The notes below the pieces were generated by a model, which was not told where the DNA came from, made no database searches, and saw only the letters and a list, made by a program, of their open reading frames with translations. This document shows, piece by piece, positions 47,390-55,825 of a stretch of 64,000 bases of DNA. This DNA is from JACJWR01 sp963842975 (lineage in GTDB: Bacteria; Actinomycetota; Actinomycetes; S36-B12; UBA10799), in assembly GCA_963842975.1 (NCBI GenBank), contig CAWJIH010000008.1:149653-213652 (forward strand). The letters are read 5' to 3'. The translations under genes were made by a program, and so were the position numbers. The stretch's first letter is position 1; each line of letters opens with the position of its first letter.

Positions 47390-48235
47390 TCAACTGCTCG
47401 ACGCGCGAGCCGACCGCAACGCATCGGCGCTGAACACCAGCAGCGCCCACCAGATCAGCACGAAGCCGAACCACCCCACGGCCGAGAGCACCTCGTCGTA
47501 CACGATCACCCCGAGCAGGAACTGCAGAATCGGCGTCAAATACTGCAACAGCCCCAAACTCGACAGTGGAATCCGAATGGCCGCGGCGCCGAAAGCCAGC
47601 AGCGGCAGGGCCGTCACCACCCCGGCACCTGCGAACAACAGCGACTGCCCGACGGAATCCCCGAAGTGCCCCCACCCCTGAACGTGCCACAGGATCAACA
47701 CCCCCAGCGCAAATGGGGCCATGAAGACGGTCTCGACTGTGAGGCTCGGTACGGCCGGCACATCAGCCAACTTCTTCGCTAGCCCATAGAGGGCGAAGGA
47801 TGAGGCCAGCAGCAAGGCGATCCACGGGGGGCGGCCATAGGCGAAAGTCAGCACCGCCACCGCGACAGCGCCCATCCCCACCGCCACCCACTGCGCTCGG
47901 CGCAGACGTTCCCCGAGGGCCACCACCCCAATCAGCACGCTGACCAGCGGATTGATGAAGTAACCCAGCGACGCCTCCACCACGTGCCCGGTGTTCACCG
48001 CCCAGATGTACCCGGTCCAGTTGATGCTCACCAGGGCGGCGGCAGCAAGCAGCAGCCACCTGGTGCGCGGAGTGGCGAGGGTGCTCCGCACCACCGGCCA
48101 GGCCCGCACAACTGTGACCACAAGGGCCAGGAACACCAGCGACCACAAACTTCGGTGCGCCACGATCTCGACTGCATCGGCCGGTTCAAGTAGCGGCCAG
48201 TACAGCGGGAAGAGGCCCCAAATGCCGTAGGCCAA
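47390..48235 (-). CDS. rarD: EamA/RarD-family transporter
   Basis: 281 aa as drawn, with ten hydrophobic helices in two EamA halves. RarD hallmarks: AYGIWGLFPLYWPLLEPADAVEIVAHRSLWSLVF at the start (residues 2-35) and LSSLGLLQYLTPILQFLLG in the second half. RarD proteins are DMT-superfamily permeases of unknown substrate. The start is unclear: TTG 48235 cuts into helix 1, and the preceding in-frame codons (TRLTGLLYG) look native but have no ATG, GTG or TTG. Either a rare start or a small indel near 48240-48303 (a GTG at 48303 sits in another frame) is likely. Confidence 0.85.
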   Translation of the reverse strand: MAYGIWGLFPLYWPLLEPADAVEIVAHRSLWSLVFLALVVTVVRAWPVVRSTLATPRTRWLLLAAAALVSINWTGYIWAVNTGHVVEASLGYFINPLVSVLIGVVALGERLRRAQWVAVGMGAVAVAVLTFAYGRPPWIALLLASSFALYGLAKKLADVPAVPSLTVETVFMAPFALGVLILWHVQGWGHFGDSVGQSLLFAGAGVVTALPLLAFGAAAIRIPLSSLGLLQYLTPILQFLLGVIVYDEVLSAVGWFGFVLIWWALLVFSADALRSARASSS

Positions 48236-48327
48236 CAGGCCGTACAGCAGCCCGGTGAGCCGGGTGCGTGCAGCCGCCGCGGTGGTCGAGGCGTCGACCG
48301 CACCGGGAATCCGTCTGGGGTCGTGTT

Positions 48328-49341
48328 TCAGGCCACGGTCCAGGTGTCTTTGCCGTTGATCAGCGCTTGCAGATCCGCTGTTGGGTCTTCCACCGCCGCC
48401 AGTTGCGCCTCGAACAGTTCGTTGTAGCTCGGACGGTCGACGTCGCGGAACACCCCGATGGCGGTGTGATCGTTGGTGACTGGATCAGCAATCTGGCTGA
48501 GCGCAAACGCCGACAGCGGCGACCGGGCACCAGGGTCGTGCACCACGATGTCGTCGGGTGCAACCTCGGCGGTTGCCGCGACCCGCAGGCCGCAGCCGGA
48601 GTCGCGCACCACACACATGGCACCGTCGGTACCGAAGATGATCGGCTCCCCGGGGACCAACCGAATCAGGGCGTCGTCGCGGGTATCCGGATTCTTCAGC
48701 ACTTCGAAGGCGCCGTCGTTGAAGATGTTGCAGTTCTGGTAGATCTCCACCAGTGACGTGCCTTTGTGCGCGGCCGCCGCTCGCAGTACCGAAGTGAGAT
48801 GGGCGCGGTCGGTATCGAGGGTTCGGGCCACAAAGGTGGCGCCGGCACCCAGCGCCAGCGTGACCGGGTTGAACGGTGCGTCCACCGATCCAACCGGGGT
48901 CGACTTGGTGATCTTGCCGACCTCGGAGGTGGGGGAGTACTGGCCTTTGGTCAGTCCGTAGATGCGGTTGTTGAACAGCAGGATGGTGAGATTCACGTTG
49001 CGCCGCAGCGCGTGGATGAGGTGATTCCCACCGATGCTCAGCGCATCACCATCACCGGTGACCACCCAGACGTCCAGATCTGGCCGCGACACCGACAGGC
49101 CGGTGGCCAAGGTCGGGGCCCGGCCGTGAATCGAGTGCATGCCGTAGGTCGTGAGGTAATACGGGAACCGGGACGAACAACCGATGCCGGAGATGAAGAC
49201 GATGTCTTCGCGGCGTTTGCCCAGTTCCGGCAGGAAGCCCTGGACTGCTGCCAGGATCGCGTAGTCCCCGCAACCCGGGCACCAGCGCACCTCCTGGTCG
49301 GACTTGAAGTCCTTTGCCTTCAGCGCGATCTGCTCAGGCAT
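48328..49341 (-). CDS. korB: 2-oxoglutarate:ferredoxin oxidoreductase beta subunit
   Basis: 337 aa thiamin-diphosphate subunit. WCPGCGDYAI and GIGCSSRFPYY contain cluster cysteines; ThDP/Mg site VTGDGDALSIGGNHL and NNRIYGLTKGQYSPTS. With KorA it converts 2-oxoglutarate and CoA to succinyl-CoA, CO2 and reduced ferredoxin, an alternative TCA step. The ATG at 49341 overlaps the korA stop by eight bases. Confidence 0.93.
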   Translation of the reverse strand: MPEQIALKAKDFKSDQEVRWCPGCGDYAILAAVQGFLPELGKRREDIVFISGIGCSSRFPYYLTTYGMHSIHGRAPTLATGLSVSRPDLDVWVVTGDGDALSIGGNHLIHALRRNVNLTILLFNNRIYGLTKGQYSPTSEVGKITKSTPVGSVDAPFNPVTLALGAGATFVARTLDTDRAHLTSVLRAAAAHKGTSLVEIYQNCNIFNDGAFEVLKNPDTRDDALIRLVPGEPIIFGTDGAMCVVRDSGCGLRVAATAEVAPDDIVVHDPGARSPLSAFALSQIADPVTNDHTAIGVFRDVDRPSYNELFEAQLAAVEDPTADLQALINGKDTWTVA

Positions 49342-51190
49342 GGGCAATCGCCTCCTCGATCAGTTGCTGGAGTCCAGCGGCCTTGAACGGCTGGCCCTGA
49401 ACTTTGGTGATGGGCTCGGCGTTCACTAGGTACTTTGCGCGTAGCAACATCGCCAACTGCCCGGTGTTCATCTCTGGCACCAGGATCCGCCGGTAACGTC
49501 GCAGTACCCGCTCGGTGTTGGCCGGGAACGGGTTGAGGTGGCGGAAGTGGGCCTGCGCGACGTGCCGTCCACCAGCCCGCACATTGCGGACCGCAGTGCG
49601 GATGGGGCCATAGGTCGAACCCCAGCCGAGCACCAGCACATCGGCTTCCGGATCCGCATCCACTTCGAGGTCGGGAACTTCGATGCCGGCCACCTTGGCC
49701 GCCCGCAGCTCGACCATCCGCTCGTGGTTGCGCCCGTCGTAGGACACCGTGCCGGAGCCGTCGGCCTTCTCCAACCCACCGATCCGGTGCTCCAACCCCG
49801 GCGTACCCGGCACCGCCCACGGCCGCGCAAGGGTGTCTCGATCGCGCTGGTATGGCCAGAACTCCTGCTTGCCGTCCGCTCCGACATGGTTCGGCTCGGT
49901 CGCGAACTGCACGGTGAGGTCCGGCAGTTCGGACACCGACGGCACCTGCCAGGGCTCCGAGCCGTTCGCCAAGTAGCCATCGGACAGCAGGATCACCGGT
50001 GTGCGGTAGACGGTGGCGATGCGGGCAGCCTCGATGGCAGCGTCGAAGCAATCCGAGGGGGACCGCGGCGCGATCACCGGAACCGGTGATTCGCCATTGC
50101 GGCCGAACATGGCCTGCAGCAGGTCGGACTGCTCGGTTTTGGTGGGTAGGCCGGTGCTCGGCCCACCGCGCTGCACGTCGACCACGATCAGCGGCAGCTC
50201 CAGGGAGACGGCCAGCCCGATGGTCTCGCCCTTCAAAGCCATCCCGGGCCCGGAGGTTGTGGTCACACCGAGCGCGCCGCCGTAGGACGCGCCCAGCGCA
50301 GCACCGATACCAGCGATCTCGTCTTCGGCCTGAAAGGTTTGCACGCCGAAGCGCTTGTGTTTGCTCAACTCGTGCAGGATGTCGCTGGCCGGGGTGATGG
50401 GGTAGGAACCGAGGAACAGTGGAAGCCCGGTGGCGCGGGAGGCGGCGATGAGGCCATAACTGAGCGCGATGTTGCCGGTGATGTTGCGATACGTTCCACG
50501 CGGCAGCACCGCCGGCGCGACCTCGTATTGGACCGCGAAGTCTTCGGTGGTGTTCCCGTAGTTGTGCCCGGCGTGCAAGGCGGCCAGGTTCGCCTTCAGA
50601 ATCTCCGGTTTCCGGGCAAATTTCTCCCGGATGAACTCTTCAGGGCCGTCGAGGTTGCGGCTGTAAAGCCACAGCAGGAGCCCAAGCGCGAACATGTTCT
50701 TGGCTCGTTCGGCATCTTTCTTGGAGATGTCGTAACCCTCGAGCGCGCCGACGGTCAGTGAGGTCAGCGGAACGGGATGCACTTGGTAGGCGGCCAACGA
50801 ATCGTCGTCCAACGGATTCGCTTCGTAGCCGACCTTGGTGAGGTTGCGTTTGGTGAACTCGTCGGTGTTCACGATGATTTCCGCGCCCCGCGGCAGGTCG
50901 GCCAGGTTCGCCTTGAGAGCGGCCGGGTTCATGGCCACCAGCACACCGGGTTGGTCCCCGGGGGTGAGGATGTCGTGATCGGCGAAGTTCACCTGGAAGG
51001 CGCTGACTCCGGGCAAGGTTCCGGCAGGTGCGCGGATCTCGGCCGGGAAGTCGGGCAGCGTGGAGAGGTCGTTGCCGAAGGCGGCCGCCGACGACGTGAA
51101 TTGGTCGCCGGTCAGTTGCATCCCATCGCCGCTGTCGCCAGCGAAGCGGATGATGACTTTGTCGACTTTGTGGACTGTCTTCTTCGTCAA
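49334..51190 (-). CDS. korA: 2-oxoglutarate:ferredoxin oxidoreductase alpha subunit (gamma-alpha fusion)
   Basis: 618 aa. The N-terminal about 190 residues are the gamma domain (RFAGDSGDGMQLTGDQF, PAEIRAPAGTLPGVSAFQV). The alpha part follows with FLGSYPITPASDILHELS, TTTSGPGMALKGETIGLAV and VDVQRGGPSTGLPTKTEQSDL, then a C-terminal transketolase-like domain (LVLGWGSTYGPIRTAVR). TTG start with GAGAGGT upstream. The 105-base gap to the divergent NuoB-like gene probably holds a shared control region. Confidence 0.93.
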   Translation of the reverse strand: MTKKTVHKVDKVIIRFAGDSGDGMQLTGDQFTSSAAAFGNDLSTLPDFPAEIRAPAGTLPGVSAFQVNFADHDILTPGDQPGVLVAMNPAALKANLADLPRGAEIIVNTDEFTKRNLTKVGYEANPLDDDSLAAYQVHPVPLTSLTVGALEGYDISKKDAERAKNMFALGLLLWLYSRNLDGPEEFIREKFARKPEILKANLAALHAGHNYGNTTEDFAVQYEVAPAVLPRGTYRNITGNIALSYGLIAASRATGLPLFLGSYPITPASDILHELSKHKRFGVQTFQAEDEIAGIGAALGASYGGALGVTTTSGPGMALKGETIGLAVSLELPLIVVDVQRGGPSTGLPTKTEQSDLLQAMFGRNGESPVPVIAPRSPSDCFDAAIEAARIATVYRTPVILLSDGYLANGSEPWQVPSVSELPDLTVQFATEPNHVGADGKQEFWPYQRDRDTLARPWAVPGTPGLEHRIGGLEKADGSGTVSYDGRNHERMVELRAAKVAGIEVPDLEVDADPEADVLVLGWGSTYGPIRTAVRNVRAGGRHVAQAHFRHLNPFPANTERVLRRYRRILVPEMNTGQLAMLLRAKYLVNAEPITKVQGQPFKAAGLQQLIEEAIAHA

Positions 51191-51295
51191 AGCGACCTCT
51201 CGGATCAGATATCCGACGCAGCAGGGGTGTGTCTGCGCGGGATCAACTGGAAGGGTGTCTAGAGCACCTGACTACGATTCTAAGGCGGGGCTACT

Positions 51296-51751
51296 GTGGT
51301 GCACGTGGGAGAGTCCAGTGTCGCTGATCATGGGGTGGTGGAGGTCACATTCGAGGGCGTGACCGTGCGCCTTTTCCCACTGAGCCTGGCCTGCTGTGCA
51401 GTGGAGGCCGCCGAGGCAGTGGACTGGTTGGTGGCTGCCTCGCAGCCGCCGGGGGTCGCCCTGTCGCCACTCTCCGACGCTCCGGTGGTCAACGTCCTGC
51501 TGGTCGCGGGAACGGTCACGTGGCCGCTGCTGCCGGAGGTGACTGCTGCCTGGCAGGCAATGCCGGAGCCGCGGAGCGCGATTGCCTTTGGGGCCTGCAC
51601 CATCAGCGGAGGCCCATATTGGGACTCCTACGCGGTTGTGCCCGGCCTGCTGGAGGTCCTGCCGGGTGCGGTGGCCATTCCCGGATGCCCGCCACGACCG
51701 GACACCTTGGTTGAGGGGCTTCGCGTGGTACTCGACGGGGCCACGATATGA
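51296..51751 (+). CDS. stand-alone NuoB-like iron-sulfur protein
   Basis: 151 aa, member of the complex I 20-kDa/hydrogenase small-subunit family. All N2-type ligands seem kept: the CC pair in PLSLACCAVEAAEA, the cysteine of FGACTISGGPYWDSY and the one in IPGCPPRPDTL. It differs strongly from the nuoB at 27.5 kb and lacks its N-terminal helix. First gene of a three-gene operon (NuoB-, NuoC-, NuoI-like) divergent from korAB. No NuoD- or membrane-subunit homologue is nearby. Role inferred: electron transfer relay working with KorA/B ferredoxin. GTG 51296 or GTG 51305 may be the start. Confidence 0.82.
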   Translation: MVHVGESSVADHGVVEVTFEGVTVRLFPLSLACCAVEAAEAVDWLVAASQPPGVALSPLSDAPVVNVLLVAGTVTWPLLPEVTAAWQAMPEPRSAIAFGACTISGGPYWDSYAVVPGLLEVLPGAVAIPGCPPRPDTLVEGLRVVLDGATI

Positions 51752-52353
51752 GTCGAGGAGACAACCTGCCCGAGGTGCAGGAGGGTCCGCAGCCGGGTCG
51801 GCGTCTGCTGGCGGCCGCAGCGGAGGCCGCGACGACCGCACCGGCCGCACCTCGGCCGGCGGGCAGGACTGGCGACGGCGACGGCGAGCTTCACGGCGCA
51901 GTGACGTCCGACGGCATGGGCGTGAGGTGTCTGGAGGTCGACGTTGCTGCGTGGCAACGGGTGTTTCGCGCGTTGAAAGAGGCCGGCGGGCGATTCGACT
52001 GGTTGGGGGCAGTCGATGGCAGCGAAATCGAGGTCGTTGCTCTGGTCCGTGACGATGTCGAGGATCTGCTGATTCGCACGTTTGCCGGGTCCGGTCAGAT
52101 GGTGCCCAGTATTCGCGAGGTGTTCCCCGGTGCCGCATGGCACGAACGTGAGGCAGCCGACCTGGTCGGTGTTCGATTCGCGGACGGGGATCCACGGCCG
52201 CTGTTGCTGCACAGCGACCAACCACCTCCGCTGCGCCAGTCGTACCCGCTGGCCGCTCGACTGCGGAGACCCTGGCCGGGGGCTGCAGGTACCGGGCGGC
52301 GGTCTCGAATCCCGGGCAATAATCCGAAGTGGCAGGAGCCGACCGCCGAATGA
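51748..52353 (+). CDS. stand-alone NuoC-like protein
   Basis: 201 aa. An Ala/Gly/Pro-rich N-terminus of about 55 residues precedes a 30-kDa-subunit domain with FPGAAWHEREAADLVGVRFA, the NuoC hallmark, and a shortened C-terminal RQSYPLAARLRRPWPG. ATG overlaps the NuoB-like stop by four bases (ATGA), and its own stop overlaps the NuoI-like ATG, so the three are translationally coupled. NuoC has no cofactor; it would act as scaffold for the NuoB-like protein. Confidence 0.82.
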   Translation: MSRGDNLPEVQEGPQPGRRLLAAAAEAATTAPAAPRPAGRTGDGDGELHGAVTSDGMGVRCLEVDVAAWQRVFRALKEAGGRFDWLGAVDGSEIEVVALVRDDVEDLLIRTFAGSGQMVPSIREVFPGAAWHEREAADLVGVRFADGDPRPLLLHSDQPPPLRQSYPLAARLRRPWPGAAGTGRRSRIPGNNPKWQEPTAE

Positions 52354-52730
52354 GCCGACACGATGATGACTCTCAGGGAACTGACTCCGCCTCGGACGGT
52401 ACGCGTCCAGCCGGCGCGCATGGGGCGATCGCCTTGGATCCGGATGCTTGTACCGCCTGCGACCTTTGTGTGGTCGAGTGCCCGGCGTGGTGCATCGAAT
52501 TGACTGCCCACACCGAAACCACCAAGGATGGCCCCGGTCGTCCACGGAAGGTCAAGGTGCTCGACGAATTCACGATCGACTTCGGGCTGTGCATGTATTG
52601 CGGAATCTGTGTCCAGGTGTGTCCGTTTGACGCGCTGGCCTGGGTACCGCAGGCGGTGCCAGCAGCCGACACGACCAGTCCCAGACCGCTGTTGACGAGT
52701 CGCGACGTGCTCAGCAGTTGGTGGCGCTGA
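52350..52730 (+). CDS. stand-alone NuoI-like 2[4Fe-4S] ferredoxin
   Basis: 126 aa. Two complete cluster motifs, CTACDLCVVECP and CMYCGICVQVCP, separated by about 35 residues that include a polar insert (KDGPGRPRKVKVLDEF). This mimics NuoI but lacks its N-terminal amphipathic helices. It is suited to pass electrons between ferredoxin and the NuoB-like protein. Its last about 40 bases overlap, in another frame, with a receiver-domain fragment that follows. Confidence 0.85.
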   Translation: MSRHDDDSQGTDSASDGTRPAGAHGAIALDPDACTACDLCVVECPAWCIELTAHTETTKDGPGRPRKVKVLDEFTIDFGLCMYCGICVQVCPFDALAWVPQAVPAADTTSPRPLLTSRDVLSSWWR

Positions 52731-52889
52731 CCGCGGATGCCAGGGTTGGCGCGGCCGAAAGGTGGATTGCGGCCGGGCTTGACGCCTACCTGGCCAAGCC
52801 ATGCAGCCTCGACGGATTCCGTTGGGCCCTCGAAGCTTGGCTCAATGCTGACGCGCTGACCGCAACTCCCCAGCCCGTGCGACCATAGC
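52697..52889 (+). pseudogene. C-terminal fragment of a response-regulator receiver domain
   Basis: Reading from about 52697, the frame ESRRAQQLVALTADARVG, then AGLDAYLAKPCSLDGF, ends at TAG 52887-52889. ALTAD (switch Thr/Ser region) and the KP lysine motif are the last third of a REC domain; the phospho-acceptor aspartate part is absent. It overlaps the 3' end of the facing hybrid kinase by 48 bases, whose own receiver is related but not the same (AALTADVLEETRQRCLAAGF). A relic of a lost or moved two-component gene. Confidence 0.6.
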
Positions 52890-54731
52890 GCTGATCTCTT
52901 CCCGGCGGACGGGTTTCGTCATGAACTCCGAGAACCCGGCGGCCAGGCAGCGCTGCCGGGTTTCTTCTAGGACGTCGGCGGTGAGGGCCGCAACCAGATG
53001 CGCGGGAATGCCTTGATCGACTTCGGCGATACGGATGTGCCGCACCACATCCACCCCGTCCAAGTTCGGCATGTGCAGGTCGAGCAAGATGAGGTCGAAG
53101 TGATCCGAGTCGAAGGCCTCGATCGCCGACCGGCCGTCCGCGACTGTGGTGACCGCGGTTCCCAGTGACTCCAGCAACTTGGTGATCACCACTGCATTGA
53201 TGCGATTGTCATCAGCCACCAGCACCGCAATGCCTGGTGCTGTGCCTGCGTCAGCAATCGACGGCGATCCCCCCTGCCCGGGACTGTGCTGAGAGCGCAC
53301 TTCAGCCCCGGCCGTGGCATCCGTCGGTTGCGACTGCTGGTCAACCGTGCGCGGTAGCAGCAACGAGAAGGTTGACCCGGCACCGATCCGAGACGACACC
53401 TCGATGCGTGCCCCGATGAGGTCGGCAAGTTCTTTGCTGATCGCCAAACCCAACCCGGAACCTGCGAAGCGCCGGGTTGGGTCGCCGTCTGGTTCCTGGG
53501 ACGGCTCGAAAAGTGTCGCCAGGGTCGACTCAGACATGCCGACCCCGGTGTCGGACACACGCAACGTCACGAACTCCTCGCCCGTCTCGGCGGCGAGTTC
53601 CACGGTTCCACCAGGTTCGGTGAATTTGATTGCGTTGGAGAGCAGAGCGTCCAGGATTTGCCGCAGGCGCAAGGTGTCGGTGGCGACGTAGGCGGGTGAC
53701 GGGTCGGTGGTTGGGAGGTCCGCGTTGAGCGTTATGCCCTTGGCTGTGGCCAACGGTCGGGTGACTTTCACCACCGAATCCAGCAACCCAACTAGGTCGA
53801 CGGTCGGGGAGTTCACTGGCATCTCGCCGGACTCCATGGAGACGCAGTCAAGGACGTCGCTCACGACGGCCAACTGCTGGCCACCCGCCTCAATGATCAC
53901 GTCGACGAGATGTCGCTGCTCTTCGCTGAGGTCGGTTGCCCGCAAGAGTTCGGCTACCCCGATGACGCCATTCAGCGGGGTGCGCAGTTCATGACTGGCG
54001 CGAGCCAGGAACTGCGACTTTGCCCTCAGTGCCTCCTCGGCCGCTCTCTGCGCGGCGGCCAGTTGTCGGTTGGTTTCGGTGAGTTCAGCGGTGCGCTGCG
54101 CCACCTTGGCCTCCGTGTAGGAGGTGACGAATTCCGGTGTGGCGTTGAGAGCTTGGCGCCACGGATTCGCGCGGCTGTCCCACCCGTCGGCCTGGCGAAT
54201 CTCGAATCGGCACAGTTCATCCCCGGCCCCCACACACGCGGTCTCGATGGCCAGCACCTCGGCACCGAAGAACTCCGTGGCCCACCCGGTTGCGTAGCCC
54301 GTGAGCGTCCAGCAGACCGGGCTGTCGGAGACTCCATAGCGTTGCAGGTAGTTCGCGGCCTCATAGGAGTTTCGCCACTCGCCGGTCATCTGGAATCTGC
54401 CCTGGCGTCGGTCGTAGTCCAGCAACGTCTGGGTCACATGGACGAGGCCTTCCCACATGTGGATTACGGGGCCAGAACCAATACGGTCGAGGTCGGTATC
54501 CCAATCGGCGTCAGCAGCGATTGCACGGTAATCCGCGCGGCCGCTGCGGGCCCCGAACTGGGCAAAAATCGCGGCAGTCAGCTCGTGGCCCAAGTGGGTA
54601 GCGAGCGATTCGTACAGCACGCCCACGGCCTGCTTGCTGAAGATCAGCATCCGTTGGCCGTTGAGCAGCAGTTGACCGAGGTCGGGCCGGAATTCCAGCA
54701 GCGAAGGTAGGTCGATGTCCTCGGCTCGCAC
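52842..54731 (-). CDS. XylR_N-V4R hybrid sensor histidine kinase with receiver domain
   Basis: 629 aa cytosolic protein. Residues about 12-115: XylR_N ligand-binding domain (LEFRPDLGQLLLNGQRMLIF, GRADYRAI). About 115-180: V4R domain with its cysteine pair in ETACVGAGDELCRFE. Then a coiled coil and HisKA (RASHELRTPLNGVIGV, phospho-His), HATPase (LLSNAIKFTE, SDTGVGMSE, GSGLGLAISK) and a C-terminal receiver (VADDNRIN, ILLDLHMPNLDG, KPVRREE). XylR_N-V4R modules bind aromatic compounds or other small ligands in activators such as XylR and DmpR; coupling to a hybrid kinase is uncommon. The receiver should pass phosphate to the HPt protein encoded next to it. Confidence 0.88.
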   Translation of the reverse strand: MRAEDIDLPSLLEFRPDLGQLLLNGQRMLIFSKQAVGVLYESLATHLGHELTAAIFAQFGARSGRADYRAIAADADWDTDLDRIGSGPVIHMWEGLVHVTQTLLDYDRRQGRFQMTGEWRNSYEAANYLQRYGVSDSPVCWTLTGYATGWATEFFGAEVLAIETACVGAGDELCRFEIRQADGWDSRANPWRQALNATPEFVTSYTEAKVAQRTAELTETNRQLAAAQRAAEEALRAKSQFLARASHELRTPLNGVIGVAELLRATDLSEEQRHLVDVIIEAGGQQLAVVSDVLDCVSMESGEMPVNSPTVDLVGLLDSVVKVTRPLATAKGITLNADLPTTDPSPAYVATDTLRLRQILDALLSNAIKFTEPGGTVELAAETGEEFVTLRVSDTGVGMSESTLATLFEPSQEPDGDPTRRFAGSGLGLAISKELADLIGARIEVSSRIGAGSTFSLLLPRTVDQQSQPTDATAGAEVRSQHSPGQGGSPSIADAGTAPGIAVLVADDNRINAVVITKLLESLGTAVTTVADGRSAIEAFDSDHFDLILLDLHMPNLDGVDVVRHIRIAEVDQGIPAHLVAALTADVLEETRQRCLAAGFSEFMTKPVRREEISAMVARAGELRSARQH

Positions 54732-54867
54732 GTTCGCCTCACCTCTCGGGGTCGCTCGTTAGTCGCAGCCAGGCTGGTGCATTGCCGATCGTAGTGCGTT
54801 GGGGCGCTTGGATGGTCGGTGGTGATGAGAACCCGTGAAGTCGCGGCTTAGCCAGCCGCCGTTTGAT

Positions 54868-55554
54868 TTAGCTGGCGGCGTAGCCGCGTAGGGCGTCCGC
54901 GGCAGCGTTTGCGCGCTCGGTGAGGTGAGCCGCCTGGTCCGCAGGGTCCACGAAGGGGCCACCGGCGGCAGCTGTCGCTTCCAGTTGCGCGCACATTTCG
55001 GACAGTGGGATGGCACCCAGCATCGCCGAACTCGACTTCAGGGAGTGCGCAACCGCTTTGACGCCGCGGGCATCGCCTTCCAGCAGCGCCCGGGTCATCG
55101 CTGCCACCCTTCCTGGGAGTTCGCCCAGATACACCTCGATCGTGTCAACCACGAACCCCCGGTCACCGATGTCCGATTCCAGCGTGGCCAGAACCGAGGT
55201 CCGCAACGGCGTCGGCTCAGCGGCTCGGTGGCCGCGGGGAGTGGTCGCTTCAGTTGCCTCGGCTGAGGTCTGCGCGGGGCCATCCAACAGCACCTCGGTG
55301 GTCACCCTCAGCACGGTCGGTGCTGGCTTTCCCAGTCGTTCGCACACCTGCGTCACGGCGGCGGCCACCTCGTGAAAACACATGCCGCGCGGAGAATCGC
55401 TGAGCAGCACCAGCCCGACATCTGAGGCGGCCACTTCCGCAAGCGCGTCGGCGGCTGGCATCGTTCGGGTGGGGGAGGCCAATGCTGCTGCCAGCAGGCG
55501 TAGCCGCTGGTCGGCGTCTGCTGATTCGTCTTCGATGACTATGGCGACACTCAT
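54868..55554 (-). CDS. HPt phosphotransfer protein
   Basis: 228 aa. The C-terminal HPt domain has KAVAHSLKSSSAMLGAIPLS with the phospho-histidine. The N-terminal about 90 residues look like a degenerate receiver-type fold (AIVIEDESADADQRL, GLVLLSDSP) without the usual aspartate pattern. It lies between the hybrid kinase and a response regulator, so it is the natural shuttle of a His-Asp-His-Asp relay. Upstream of the hybrid kinase on the same strand with a 136-base gap. Confidence 0.82.
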   Translation of the reverse strand: MSVAIVIEDESADADQRLRLLAAALASPTRTMPAADALAEVAASDVGLVLLSDSPRGMCFHEVAAAVTQVCERLGKPAPTVLRVTTEVLLDGPAQTSAEATEATTPRGHRAAEPTPLRTSVLATLESDIGDRGFVVDTIEVYLGELPGRVAAMTRALLEGDARGVKAVAHSLKSSSAMLGAIPLSEMCAQLEATAAAGGPFVDPADQAAHLTERANAAADALRGYAAS

Positions 55555-55825
55555 TGGCTCAGCATAGGAGCACAGATGCTCAGCAGGCGTCCCAGGCGCA
55601 TCTACCTTGAGCGGGTTCAGAATGCCGAATCGCTGGCAAAACGATGTTGGTGGCGGGATCGCAGTTCAATCCGGTGCCGGATAGCCAAATCGAACGAGCC
55701 GGTGCGGCCGGAATCATCGTGGCCGGCAGCGTTACGTCGGAAGTGATCGACTGATCATGAGTCTGTAGGGGTCGATTCGCTGCGTGCGGGGGTAATCTTC
55801 CGGTGAGCATTATTCGAGAGGACGC

